Position numbers and translations under genes: made by a program. Shown here one piece after another: positions 26,958-35,357 of a DNA stretch of 64,000 nt. Source of the DNA: Pseudomonadota bacterium. Lineage in GTDB: Bacteria > Pseudomonadota > Gammaproteobacteria > Xanthomonadales > Xanthomonadaceae. Below the pieces are notes generated by a model that was given only the letters and a program-made list of their open reading frames with translations, ran no database searches and was not told the DNA's origin. How positions within the stretch are numbered: position 1 is the stretch's first letter; each line of letters begins with the position of its first letter. Where the stretch lies: contig JAFEFT010000036.1 in NCBI GenBank assembly GCA_018240435.1, positions 31,028 to 95,027 on the forward strand, written 5' to 3'.

Positions 26958-28310
26958 TCAAAGCGAACGCAGGAAATTCAGGATGTCCTGACGCTGCGCC
27001 GGCGTGAGCGCATTGAAGCGGCGAATGACCAGATCCGCTTCCGAACCCGGGCTCGCATGCGCCTGGATCGCGGCGAGGACGTCCGAGGTCCTGCCGTCAT
27101 GCAGGAAGAACAGGCGCTGGCCCAGGCCCCAGAGCGGCGCGGTCCGGAACTCGCTGCCATCCGCGCTGCCCTGCGTGATGCCGTCCGCAAGACCCGTACC
27201 CATCTTGTGGACTTCGAAGTCGCTGTACGGGTGATAGGTCACGAAGCTCTGTGCGGTGTAGATCGATCGCGTGGTCTTGTGCGTTTGCGAATGGCAGGCC
27301 TCGCAGCCGACATCGACGAACAGTTGCTGGCCGCGCAGCGTGGAGGGCGTCGGCGTCGCCGGCGTGGGCGGCGTGGACAGGCGCATGAAGCCGGCGAAGT
27401 TCACCGTGGCCGACGACAGGTCGGAGGCCGTGCTGCCCGAATGGATCGTGTTCGTGAAGAACGTCGCGTCCTCCGGCTGCGCGGTGAACTGGCAGTCGGG
27501 GTGGGTCTCGCGCTCGTTCGGGAACAGCTCGTTGGTCACGCCCTGTTCGACGTTGTAGGCCTCGCCCGCGAACACCAGCAGGGACTTGTCCTGGGCCTTC
27601 CAGCCGAACCGCATGATCGTTCCGTCGTTCGCACTGCGGTTGAAATGGCCGGCGATCCCGAGCAGCGCCTTTTTGATCGCGTGCGCGCGATCGTCGGCGA
27701 CCAGCGCGTCGTCCGGCGTGTTCTCCACGAGACCGAGCCCGAACACTCCGGTCGGGATGCGCAGCGCCACGTTGTGGGCGGCGACCTGCGCGGCGAAATC
27801 CGGCTGCGCGACGCGGCATCCGGCCGCGTCCCGGCGTCCGGTGATCGTGAACAGGTCGTGCACGCTGCCGTCCGGCGTGCCATCGGGATTGCGCACGAAG
27901 CGCGCCTCGCGCACGGGCCCGGTCGCGTAGATGAACCCGGGTGTGAGGTTCTTCGCGCCATCGAGGGTCGCGAGCGATACCTGGGGATTGGTCGGTGGAC
28001 TCGATCCGCCGGCCGCCGGATATGCGTGGCACCCGGCGCAGAAGTTGCCGTTGAACCGCGGACTCAGCCCGCTACCGGTTTCGCCCGGCATGCTGCCGGT
28101 GACCGAATCGACGGTCATGAACTGGGCCAGGGCGCCCCTGAAGAATGCACGCTCGGCCGCCCCAAGGCCCGGCAAGGCTCCGCCGGCCGCCGGCGCGCCG
28201 CCGCGCGGTCCCGGATCGGCTACCGGCCCGGCGGGAGCTTGCGCCGCGACGGACGCGGTCGCGCCCAGCCCCGCGATCAGGAGAGCAAGGGATAGGGCCA
28301 GTCTGGACAT
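26958..28310 (-). CDS. Di-haem oxidoreductase (DUF1111 family)
   Basis: A 450-residue periplasmic protein with a signal peptide (LALSLALLIAGLGATASVAA) and two c-type haem sites, CAGCH (about residue 92) and CEACH (about residue 331). The RTAPLWGLGQRLFFLHDGR segment and the C-terminal NFLRSL are hallmarks of the DUF1111/cytochrome-c-peroxidase-like thiol oxidoreductase family. These proteins are often linked to iron acquisition operons with imelysin-like partners, none of which is here. A possible Fur box lies 55-75 bp upstream of the start, which would make it iron-repressed. Confidence 0.85.
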   Translation of the reverse strand: MSRLALSLALLIAGLGATASVAAQAPAGPVADPGPRGGAPAAGGALPGLGAAERAFFRGALAQFMTVDSVTGSMPGETGSGLSPRFNGNFCAGCHAYPAAGGSSPPTNPQVSLATLDGAKNLTPGFIYATGPVREARFVRNPDGTPDGSVHDLFTITGRRDAAGCRVAQPDFAAQVAAHNVALRIPTGVFGLGLVENTPDDALVADDRAHAIKKALLGIAGHFNRSANDGTIMRFGWKAQDKSLLVFAGEAYNVEQGVTNELFPNERETHPDCQFTAQPEDATFFTNTIHSGSTASDLSSATVNFAGFMRLSTPPTPATPTPSTLRGQQLFVDVGCEACHSQTHKTTRSIYTAQSFVTYHPYSDFEVHKMGTGLADGITQGSADGSEFRTAPLWGLGQRLFFLHDGRTSDVLAAIQAHASPGSEADLVIRRFNALTPAQRQDILNFLRSL

Positions 28311-28364
28311 GGGAAGTCTGCGAGAGCGATGCGGTGGTGCGCGACACTACCTCCGCATTGTTGC

Positions 28365-28385
28365 AAATGCAAGTCATTCGCATTT
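28365..28385 (-). promoter_or_regulatory. Possible Fur box
   Basis: Dyad aaatgc ... gcattt with a central aagtcattc, like the xanthomonad Fur consensus (AATGxxAATCATT-type). It lies just upstream of the di-haem oxidoreductase start. Predicted by eye only. Confidence 0.5.
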
Positions 28386-28526
28386 AAGACTGTCTCGCAA
28401 GAAGCCGGTACGACGGAGCTACATTTGTAGCAATAGCCCCAGCAGGCGGCGATGCCAGGACTTCCGCAATCAGCCTTCGGCAAGAAGGCTGCTGGTCGCG
28501 CCGGGGAAAGCGCATTCCATGGTCGC

Positions 28527-28781
28527 TCAACTCAGCCACCACCATGCTGCGCCGAGCCCGGCCATCGCGGGCCATAGCAAGACAGGTCGCAACAGTCGCC
28601 GCAGGATGGGCTGTAGCGGTTCGTAGCCCAACCCGTGCACAAAACCCCCGCAGATGGCGAGCAGCAGCGGTGTCAGCAGCCCGTGGCCGGCGGCCGTGAG
28701 ATCACGGCCGCGCATGGCGGGCAGGAGCAGCAACCCGGCCGACAGCGCGAGGGCAACGAGAAGCGAGACCGCACGTGCCAT
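28527..28781 (-). CDS. ybgE: Cyd operon protein YbgE
   Basis: An 84-residue membrane protein with two to three hydrophobic segments. The centre LLLAICGGFVHGLGYEP matches the conserved (G)GFxHGxG core of YbgE, a small protein encoded after cydX in many gammaproteobacteria. Its exact role in cytochrome bd biogenesis is not established. The ATG overlaps the cydX stop (TGATG), confirming the operon. Confidence 0.85.
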   Translation of the reverse strand: MARAVSLLVALALSAGLLLLPAMRGRDLTAAGHGLLTPLLLAICGGFVHGLGYEPLQPILRRLLRPVLLWPAMAGLGAAWWWLS

Positions 28782-28906
28782 CAGGGTTGCTGGAAGGGTT
28801 CGGCGCGCTTGTGCGCCTGGTCGGAATGCACCTCATACCAGATCGCGTTGAGGATGCCGAAGCTGCAGGCCAGCGCGACACCCAGGATCCACGAGAAGTA
28901 CCACAT
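28781..28906 (-). CDS. cydX: Cytochrome bd oxidase small subunit CydX
   Basis: A 41-residue single-span subunit that stabilises the haem groups of cytochrome bd. The start MWYFSWILGVALACSFGI is nearly that of the enterobacterial protein. The cydB stop overlaps the ATG (TGATG), with ggaggt inside the cydB end as the ribosome site. It is short and easily missed by gene finders. Confidence 0.95.
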   Translation of the reverse strand: MWYFSWILGVALACSFGILNAIWYEVHSDQAHKRAEPFQQP

Positions 28907-30030
28907 CAGTAACCTCCTTTCGAATTCGCGACATGCTCGCGGGTCACCGTGCCGCGAAGCATCCGTATCGCCCAGGTCGTGTAGGCGAGCACGATCGGCA
29001 ACAGGATGCAGGTGGCCAGCAGCATGATGCCGAGCGTCTTCTGGCTGGAAGAGGCATCCCATACCGTGAGTCCTTGCGAGGGGTTGCTGGACGAGGGCAG
29101 CAGGAACGGGAACAGCGCAAAGCCCGCCGTCAGGACAATGCAGGCCACCGACAGTCCGCTCGCGATGAAGGCCGTGCGGCGCCCAGGCAATGCGAGCACG
29201 CCAAGCAGCCCGAGACCGGCAAGCGCGGGCGCGGCGAACGTCCATGGATAGCGCCCCAGGTTCACCAGCCAGCCGCCAGCGACCAGGCCGACGTGCTTGG
29301 CAAGAGGATCGGATGGTCCGGTCGGATCGATTGCACCCAGGATCTGGTCGCCATTCATGGAGCGCAGCAGCAGACCGCAAACGGCGAATGCGAGCAGTGT
29401 CGCTGCCGCCGCGATGCGCGCGATGCGACGGGCGCGCGCACCGACCGGGTCTTCGACTTTCATGGCTGCGAAACTGGCGCCATGCATCACCAGCATCCCC
29501 AGGCTGACTACTCCCGCCAGCAGGGCGAACGGATGGAACAGGTCGAAGAAGCCGCCGTCGTAGATGGGCCGCAAGGTGGCGTCGTAGTGGAAGGGAACGC
29601 CGAGAAACAGGTTGCCGAATGCAACACCGAACACCAGCGGAGGCACCGCGCCGGCGATGGTGAGCGCCCAGTCCCACGCATTGCGCCATGCCGCCTGCGG
29701 CAGTTTGTTGCGGAAGGCAAAGCCGACCGGACGCAGGATCAGCGCGGCGAGCACCAGCAGCATCGCGAAGTAGAAGCCAGAGAACGATGCCGCGTACAAC
29801 AGGGGCCACGCTGCGAACGCCGCACCGCCACCGAGCACGAACCAGACCTGGTGCCCCTCCCAGTGCGGTTCAATCGCTTCGATCGCCATGCGCCGTTCGA
29901 TGTCGTCGCGTCCGATCACGCGCAGGATCGCTCCGATGCCGAGGTCGTAACCGTCGGTGAGGGCAAATCCGATCAGCAGCACGCCCAGCAGCAGCCACCA
30001 GATCTCCCGCAGCACACTGTAGTCGATCAC
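28906..30030 (-). CDS. cydB: Cytochrome bd ubiquinol oxidase subunit II
   Basis: The 374-residue membrane subunit that pairs with CydA to form the quinol oxidase. It starts with GTG at 30028-30030, overlapping the cydA stop (GTGA). Family signatures seen include ALTDGYDLGIG, EPHWEGHQVWFVLGGGA and the C-terminal AYTTWAIRMLRG. Eight to nine hydrophobic segments are visible. The long open frame further upstream is antisense noise inside cydA. Confidence 0.96.
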   Translation of the reverse strand: MIDYSVLREIWWLLLGVLLIGFALTDGYDLGIGAILRVIGRDDIERRMAIEAIEPHWEGHQVWFVLGGGAAFAAWPLLYAASFSGFYFAMLLVLAALILRPVGFAFRNKLPQAAWRNAWDWALTIAGAVPPLVFGVAFGNLFLGVPFHYDATLRPIYDGGFFDLFHPFALLAGVVSLGMLVMHGASFAAMKVEDPVGARARRIARIAAAATLLAFAVCGLLLRSMNGDQILGAIDPTGPSDPLAKHVGLVAGGWLVNLGRYPWTFAAPALAGLGLLGVLALPGRRTAFIASGLSVACIVLTAGFALFPFLLPSSSNPSQGLTVWDASSSQKTLGIMLLATCILLPIVLAYTTWAIRMLRGTVTREHVANSKGGY

Positions 30031-31610
30031 GGCTGGGCTCCTGTACTGCCGGGTTGGGCGATGTCGGTCGGCGGCTGCAGAATCGGCCAGAAATTCAGGC
30101 CATCGGGTCCACCCTTGACCGTGCGAAGCATCAACAGCACATCGACTGCGGCCAGTCCCGTGTAGAGCAGCACGAAACCGATCAGGCTGGCCGTGACCTG
30201 TCCTGCGCTGGTACTCGACACGCCCATGAACGTCGGCAACACGCCGTCGATCGCCCATGGCTGGCGTCCGTATTCGGCAACGATCCAGCCGAGTTCGCTG
30301 GCTATCCAGGGTAGTGGCAGGCTCCACAGCGCAACGCGCAGGAATCGCGGCCGATCGAGCCGGCGCCTCGATGCGAGATAGAACGCATACGCGAACACGC
30401 CGATGAAGAACATGCCTAGCCCGACCATGACGCGGAACGCCCAGAAAAGTACCGGCACGTTCGGCACCGTGCTCCATGCCGCCTTGTCGACGATGGCTGC
30501 ATCGGCCTTGGCTGGACTGTCGGTGTAACGCAGGGTCAACAGCCCGAACCCGAGGTCATCGCGCAGGGCAAGGAAATTCGCCCGCTTGGCCTGGTTCGCC
30601 GGATCGGCGCGGACCGCCTGCAGCGCGGCATAGGCCTGGATGCCGCGATTGATACGCAGCTTGTTCTTGTCGACCAGGTCGTTGATGCCCAACACCGGCT
30701 CGTCGATCGAACGGGTTGCGATCAGGCCCAGCATCCACGGAACCCGGACCGCGTAATCGGTGCGGTGTGTCTGCATGTCGGGCAGGCCAAAGGCGGTGAA
30801 CGAGGCGGGAGCTGCCTGCGTCTCCCATTCGGACTCGATCGCAGCGACTTTCATCTTCTGGTTTTCCGAAGCGGTGTAACCGCTCTCGTCTCCCAATACG
30901 ACGACCGAGAGCGCCGAAGCGAGCCCGAAGCTCGCGGCCACCGTCATCGACCGCCTGGCGAACTGCAGGTTGCGGCCGCGCAGCATGTAGAACGCGCTGA
31001 TCGACAGCACGAACATCGCTCCGACCACATAGCCGGCGCTGACAGTGTGGACGAACTTCGCCTGGGCGACCGGGTTGAACAGCACGGCGGGGAAGTCGGT
31101 GACTTCCATGCGCATGGTGTGGAAGTTGAACTGCGCTCCGACCGGGTTCTGCATCCAGCCGTTGGCGATCAGGATCCACAGGGCCGACAGGTTGGCGCCG
31201 AGCGCGGTCAGCCACGTCACTGCCAGATGCTGGAGTTTGCCCAACCGGTCCCACCCGAAGAAGAACAGCCCGACGAACGTGCTCTCCAGGAAGAACGCCA
31301 TCAGGCCTTCGATGGCCAGCGGCGCGCCAAAGATGTCTCCGACGTAGTGGGAGTAGTAGGCCCAGTTCGTGCCGAACTGGAACTCCATGGTGATGCCGGT
31401 GGCAACGCCCATCGCGAAGTTGATGCCGAACAGCACACCCCAGAACCGGGTCATCTGCTTCCAGATCTCGCGTCCGGTCATCACATAGACGCTCTCCATG
31501 ATGGCCAGCATCAGTGCCAGGCCGAGCGTGAGCGGCACGAACAGGAAGTGATAGAGCGCGGTCAGCGCGAACTGCAGTCGCGAGAGATCGACAACATGAA
31601 GGTCAGGCAT
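30027..31610 (-). CDS. cydA: Cytochrome bd ubiquinol oxidase subunit I
   Basis: The 527-residue catalytic subunit that oxidises quinol and reduces oxygen to water with high affinity. The N-terminal axial histidine region (SRLQFALTALYHFLFVPLTLG) and the quinol-loop motif WIVAEYGRQPWAI are present. The length indicates the long-Q-loop type of E. coli. It is translated after cydP (6-bp gap) and coupled to cydB by overlap. Because bd oxidases are known to resist sulfide, the nearby sulfide-related genes give this operon a plausible purpose. Confidence 0.97.
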   Translation of the reverse strand: MPDLHVVDLSRLQFALTALYHFLFVPLTLGLALMLAIMESVYVMTGREIWKQMTRFWGVLFGINFAMGVATGITMEFQFGTNWAYYSHYVGDIFGAPLAIEGLMAFFLESTFVGLFFFGWDRLGKLQHLAVTWLTALGANLSALWILIANGWMQNPVGAQFNFHTMRMEVTDFPAVLFNPVAQAKFVHTVSAGYVVGAMFVLSISAFYMLRGRNLQFARRSMTVAASFGLASALSVVVLGDESGYTASENQKMKVAAIESEWETQAAPASFTAFGLPDMQTHRTDYAVRVPWMLGLIATRSIDEPVLGINDLVDKNKLRINRGIQAYAALQAVRADPANQAKRANFLALRDDLGFGLLTLRYTDSPAKADAAIVDKAAWSTVPNVPVLFWAFRVMVGLGMFFIGVFAYAFYLASRRRLDRPRFLRVALWSLPLPWIASELGWIVAEYGRQPWAIDGVLPTFMGVSSTSAGQVTASLIGFVLLYTGLAAVDVLLMLRTVKGGPDGLNFWPILQPPTDIAQPGSTGAQP

Positions 31611-31616
31611 GCGATT

Positions 31617-31817
31617 TCATCCCGGCGAGAAGAAGCGACTGGCAACGGCACTGGCATCGACAGGCGGGCGTTGCGTGGAAGTGAAGAACAGGGCGTACAG
31701 CAGCACGAGCAGCACCAGCTTTGCGGCAATGGCAATGGCAAGTTGCACCCGCAGGCGCACGGCCCAACGGGCGGATCGTGAAGAGGGGACAGCGTGCTGG
31801 CTGCCTTCCCGCATCAT
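31617..31817 (-). CDS. cydP: Putative cytochrome oxidase small subunit CydP
   Basis: A 66-residue protein with one membrane span (LAIAIAAKLVLLVLLYALFF) behind a basic N-terminus. It has the position (directly before cydA) and the pattern of the CydP family. The ATG has a strong site (gggagg) and overlaps the stop of the GNAT gene (ATGA). Its role in the oxidase is only inferred from linkage. Confidence 0.8.
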   Translation of the reverse strand: MMREGSQHAVPSSRSARWAVRLRVQLAIAIAAKLVLLVLLYALFFTSTQRPPVDASAVASRFFSPG

Positions 31818-32392
31818 CGCCAGCCTCCCGCTGAAGGCGAAAGCCAGAGGCCATGGACGGCCTGTCCGCGGTTGCCGGGATCAACATGCCGCGTGAATCC
31901 CAGGTGCTTCATCAGATCGGCGATGTCGGCATTCTCGACAGCATCAACCGAAAACATGTACAGGATGCCCCGTGCCTGCGCCACCTCGATCAGGTGCCTC
32001 ATCAGCACGGTACCAAGTCCCTTGCCGCGCCACTCGTCCAGGACCGTGACGGCGCACTTGCAGCTCGCGCCATCGCTGCCGACGCTGTATCGGCCGATTC
32101 CGAGAAACGTGTCCGTTATGCCTTCGGCCATGACGGCGGCGAACGCTACCGTGTGTTCGTAGTCGACGTCCGTGAGCGGGCGATCCGGCGTGCTGTCTGT
32201 TTTCCCGACGCGTCCGAGCATGCAAGATTGCCAGGCGGATGGCGACAGGGCCTCGACAAATGCGCGCTCCGCCGCGGCGTCCTCCTTTCTGACGGGACGG
32301 ATCACGACCCTGGTCTCGTCGCGCAGCGTGGCCGTCCAGCGCGGATGGTCCGGACCCATGCTCCAGCGCAGGATGGGCTCGAACGAACTCAT
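31814..32392 (-). CDS. GNAT-family N-acetyltransferase
   Basis: A 192-residue acetyltransferase fold. The acetyl-CoA pyrophosphate loop is RGKGLGT, within LDEWRGKGLGTVLMRHLIEVA, and it is followed by a typical FxVDAVENADIADLMKHLGF. The start at 32390-32392 has aggagg at the right distance; the longer frame lacks one. It overlaps cydP, making it the first gene of the cyd transcript. It recalls the C-terminal acetyltransferase domain of protein lysine acetylases, so it might modify respiratory enzymes, but the substrate is unknown. Confidence 0.88.
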   Translation of the reverse strand: MSSFEPILRWSMGPDHPRWTATLRDETRVVIRPVRKEDAAAERAFVEALSPSAWQSCMLGRVGKTDSTPDRPLTDVDYEHTVAFAAVMAEGITDTFLGIGRYSVGSDGASCKCAVTVLDEWRGKGLGTVLMRHLIEVAQARGILYMFSVDAVENADIADLMKHLGFTRHVDPGNRGQAVHGLWLSPSAGGWR

Positions 32393-32588
32393 GCGTCCGC
32401 CCTCCTGGAGACGGGGTAAGCAGCACCCATACGAGCCGACGGTCCGCGGGGAACCACGGCCGCCATTCGACCTGATCCCGACTTTCCACGAACAAACCTC
32501 TTCGCAACGACGACACCGGCGCACGCACCGCCACTGCATATGCGGGGCAACCCATTCGGACGCGTTGCCTTGCTGGTGCCACCCGTGT

Positions 32589-32972
32589 TCATTTCGCCTC
32601 ATCGACCATCTGGATGGTCAGCGCCTCGACTTCCCGGGCGACCTGGACGATCTCTGGGTCCTGCGACAACGCGAGGAGCATCTCCACGGGCCTGATGAGA
32701 CCGATCATGGTCCTGCCCTTCTCGGTGAATACCGAGATCCGGCATGGAAGCGCCATGTTCAGCCGCATGTCCGCCGCCAGGACCCTGGCAGCCTGTGTCG
32801 GATTGCAGACCTCGAAGATCCTGCAGTCCTCTTCGAAAGCGATGCCCTTGCTGCGAAGCGTCGCACCGAGGTCGTGCACATGAAGCACGCCGAAACCACG
32901 GCGCTTGACCGCTGCATCAAGGTCCGTGGACGCCTGGTCGAACGACTTGCCGGTCTCGACGATGTAATACAT
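32589..32972 (-). CDS. DUF302 domain protein
   Basis: A 127-residue soluble protein of the DUF302 family (KSFDQASTDLDAAVKRRGFGVL; CRIFEVCNPTQAARVL; MALPCRISVFTEKG). DUF302 proteins commonly sit in operons for reactive sulfur or heavy-metal stress. The fold is known but the activity is not. It lies between the ArsR gene (192 bp) and the GNAT-cyd genes (about 196 bp), all on the minus strand. Two cysteines (in CRIFEVC) are placed like a possible redox or metal site. Confidence 0.88.
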   Translation of the reverse strand: MYYIVETGKSFDQASTDLDAAVKRRGFGVLHVHDLGATLRSKGIAFEEDCRIFEVCNPTQAARVLAADMRLNMALPCRISVFTEKGRTMIGLIRPVEMLLALSQDPEIVQVAREVEALTIQMVDEAK

Positions 32973-33164
32973 GCATCACCTCGCGTTGCTTCGTCGTTGC
33001 ATGAGAACCCGTGGATCTCCCACGACCGCGATCCTGCTGCCAGGAAGCCTGGCGATGTGGCTGCATCCGTCCATCGTCACGACCGTTATAGAGGACGTTC
33101 CAACGCAGGTCTTGATCTGGAGCAACAACCCGTCGATGGCTGACTTCACCGACACGGATCCGGT

Positions 33165-33494
33165 TCACTTTTGAACACCGCAATACACGCTGTGGAGAAC
33201 ACCGATGACCCGCTGCGCGGGGCCTCTCGCCAGGGAATAGACCACGTTCTGCGCGTCGCGGCGCGTGTGCACAATGCCATCCTCACGAAGTACCGCCAGG
33301 TGCTGCGACAGGGCGGATTGACTCAGGTCGAGCTTGGCGTTGAGCTCGCCGACCGTGTGTTCACCGTCGGCGAGCAGGCACAGGATCATCAAACGCTTTT
33401 CGTTGGCCAGCGCCTTGAGCAACCGCGACGCGTCGGCGGCATGGGCACTCATCTGCTCGGCGGATGAGCGGGCGGAAGCGGTTCGTCGCGGCAT
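33165..33494 (-). CDS. ArsR/SmtB-family repressor, SqrR/BigR-like
   Basis: A 109-residue winged-helix repressor. The recognition helix is LSQSALSQHLAVLRE and the wing RRDAQNVVYSLA. Two cysteines, Cys39 (MILCLLADGE) and Cys105 (VYCGVQK), stand where the sulfide sensors SqrR and BigR have the pair that forms a tetrasulfide bridge. No metal-binding ELCVC motif is present. It is divergent from the sulfide:quinone-oxidoreductase-like gene, whose promoter carries a matching dyad. I infer that persulfide releases it from DNA. Confidence 0.88.
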   Translation of the reverse strand: MPRRTASARSSAEQMSAHAADASRLLKALANEKRLMILCLLADGEHTVGELNAKLDLSQSALSQHLAVLREDGIVHTRRDAQNVVYSLARGPAQRVIGVLHSVYCGVQK

Positions 33495-33673
33495 CAGGGC
33501 CTTCCTTCAACGCACAGGGGTCGTGGCCGGAGCTCCGGCCTGCTTCGCTCCATGATGCCATCGCGCGGCGGGCATCCCATCACTCGACCTTCCGGTCACC
33601 CACGTCGGGAACCCGCGCAGCTGGACAAACCCGTCATCCGTGACATGAGTACCCCATGCGCCTGTAATATTAG

Positions 33674-33702
33674 TTGACGTTGATATTAGATGAGTCTAAT
33701 CT
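33674..33702 (+). promoter_or_regulatory. Sigma-70 promoter with overlapping dyad operator
   Basis: A -35 element ttgacg (33674-33679) and a -10 element taatct (33697-33702) lie 17 bases apart. The dyad attaga-tgag-tctaat (33685-33700) covers the spacer and -10. A second partial copy, atattag, overlaps the -35 from upstream (33668). This fits steric repression by the ArsR protein encoded divergently. Confidence 0.75.
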
Positions 33703-33797
33703 ACATTGCAACCGGACGTGCGCTACGGTTGATCGTCATCAATACCGCGCTCGAGCATCGACGGGACCATTGGGTGCCTGTCGTGGAGGACACCGTG

Positions 33798-35081
33798 ATG
33801 GCCAGGATCGTGATCATCGGCGCCGGTCTTGCCGGCATGAGCGCTGCCTACGAGCTGCGCGAAACACTGGGCGCAGGCCATGCGATCACCGTGCTGGGCG
33901 ACGGCGAGCGATTCAGTTTCACCCCGTCCAACCCCTGGCTCGCGGTGGGCTGGCGCAAGGCGGACGATTTCACCCTTCCGGCGGCCACCTGGCTGGGCAG
34001 GAAGGACATCGTCTTCGTCCCGCAACCGGCCGCTCGCATCGATCCGGCGAACAAGGCAGTGGAGATCATCGGCGGCCAGCGCTTCGATTACGACTACCTG
34101 CTGATCTGCACGGGGCCACGACTGGCCTTCGAGGAGGTCCCCGGCAGCGGACCGACCCACGGCAACACGCAATCGGTATGCACCACGCCCCATGCACAGC
34201 AGGCATGGACGGCGTACCAGCAATTCCTGGAGAACCCCGGCCCGATCCTGATCGGCGCAGTGCAGGGAGCCAGTTGCTTCGGCCCGGCCTACGAGTTCGC
34301 TCTGATCCTCGATGCCGACCTGCGCAAGCGCAAGCTGCGCGACCGGGTGCCGATGACCTTCGTGACCAGCGAACCCTATCTCGGTCATATGGGCCTGGGT
34401 GGTGTCGGTGATTCCAAGGGCTTGATGGAAGCCGAATTCCGCCAACGCCACATCAAGTGGATCGCCAATGCCAGGGTCGCCGAGGTGCGGGCAGGAGAGG
34501 CCAGCGTGGCCGAGCACGACGACGCGGGGCAGCCCAGGCGCGAACACGTGTTGCCGTTCAAGTACGCCATGCTGCTGCCGGCCTTCAAGGGCGTGGACGC
34601 GGTCGCGGCGGTCGAAGGCCTGTGCAACCCGCGCGGCTTCGTCCTCGTGGACAAGTGCCAGCGCAGCCCGAGGTACCCTCAAATATTCGCTGCCGGCGTG
34701 TGCGTGGCGATTCCGCCGGTGGAAGCCACGCCGATACCGACCGGTGCGCCCAAGACCGGTTTCATGATCGAGTCGATGGTGACCACGATCGTGCGCAACA
34801 TCGCCGCGGAACTGAAGAACGAACCGACCGACTTCGAGAGCACGTGGAATGCAGTCTGCCTCGCCGACATGGGCGACAGCGGCGTGGCCTTCGTCGCGCT
34901 GCCGCAGATCCCGCCGCGCAATGTCACATGGGTGAAGAAAGGCAAGTGGGTGCATGTCGCCAAGGTCGCCTTCGAGAAGTACTTCCTGTTCAAGATGCGC
35001 CACGGCACCTCCGAGCCGATCTACGAGAAGTACGTGATGAAGGCGCTTGGCATCGAACGCCTCAAGACCGCCAGGCATTGA
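33798..35081 (+). CDS. FAD-dependent sulfide:quinone oxidoreductase-like protein
   Basis: A 427-residue flavoprotein. The FAD-binding start is IVIIGAGLAGMSAAYEL. Cys160 (GASCFGPAYEF) and Cys302 (AAGVCVAIPP) are placed as in SQR, which oxidises sulfide to zero-valent sulfur and feeds electrons to quinone. The C-terminus (KVAFEKYFLFKMRHG) is the amphipathic membrane-binding tail typical of SQR. I choose the ATG at 33798 (ggagga 8 bases before); an earlier ATG lies inside the promoter. The sulfide role agrees with the adjacent repressor; the SQR subtype is not determined. Confidence 0.87.
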   Translation: MARIVIIGAGLAGMSAAYELRETLGAGHAITVLGDGERFSFTPSNPWLAVGWRKADDFTLPAATWLGRKDIVFVPQPAARIDPANKAVEIIGGQRFDYDYLLICTGPRLAFEEVPGSGPTHGNTQSVCTTPHAQQAWTAYQQFLENPGPILIGAVQGASCFGPAYEFALILDADLRKRKLRDRVPMTFVTSEPYLGHMGLGGVGDSKGLMEAEFRQRHIKWIANARVAEVRAGEASVAEHDDAGQPRREHVLPFKYAMLLPAFKGVDAVAAVEGLCNPRGFVLVDKCQRSPRYPQIFAAGVCVAIPPVEATPIPTGAPKTGFMIESMVTTIVRNIAAELKNEPTDFESTWNAVCLADMGDSGVAFVALPQIPPRNVTWVKKGKWVHVAKVAFEKYFLFKMRHGTSEPIYEKYVMKALGIERLKTARH

Positions 35082-35119
35082 ATGCTCCGCTTCCACCAAA
35101 CCAGACCCGGGAGACACCC

Positions 35120-35335
35120 ATGAACATCGATCGTGCCGTGATGGCCTTTGCCGGCGTGATGATCCTGATCAGCATCGCGCTGACCTTCTATCTGTCGCCG
35201 TGGTGGTGGCTGCTGACAGCCTTCGTCGGCCTCAACCTCCTACAGGCCAGCTTCACCGGTTTCTGCCCGGCCGCGATGATCTTCCGCAAGCTCGGCGTCG
35301 GCAGGGGCATGCCGGCCGGTTGCGGCTTCAAGTGA
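35120..35335 (+). CDS. DUF2892 (YgaP-like) membrane protein
   Basis: A 71-residue protein with two membrane helices (VMAFAGVMILISIALTFYL and WWWLLTAFVGLNLLQASFTGF). The hallmark FCPAAMIFRKLG and a terminal GCGFK complete the DUF2892 pattern. These domains are often fused to rhodaneses or sit in sulfur-handling operons. It follows the SQR-like gene by 38 bp and probably shares its transcript. A relative is encoded at 40.7 kb. Confidence 0.9.
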   Translation: MNIDRAVMAFAGVMILISIALTFYLSPWWWLLTAFVGLNLLQASFTGFCPAAMIFRKLGVGRGMPAGCGFK

Positions 35336-35357
35336 TTCGCAGCCCGAGTCGCTGACG

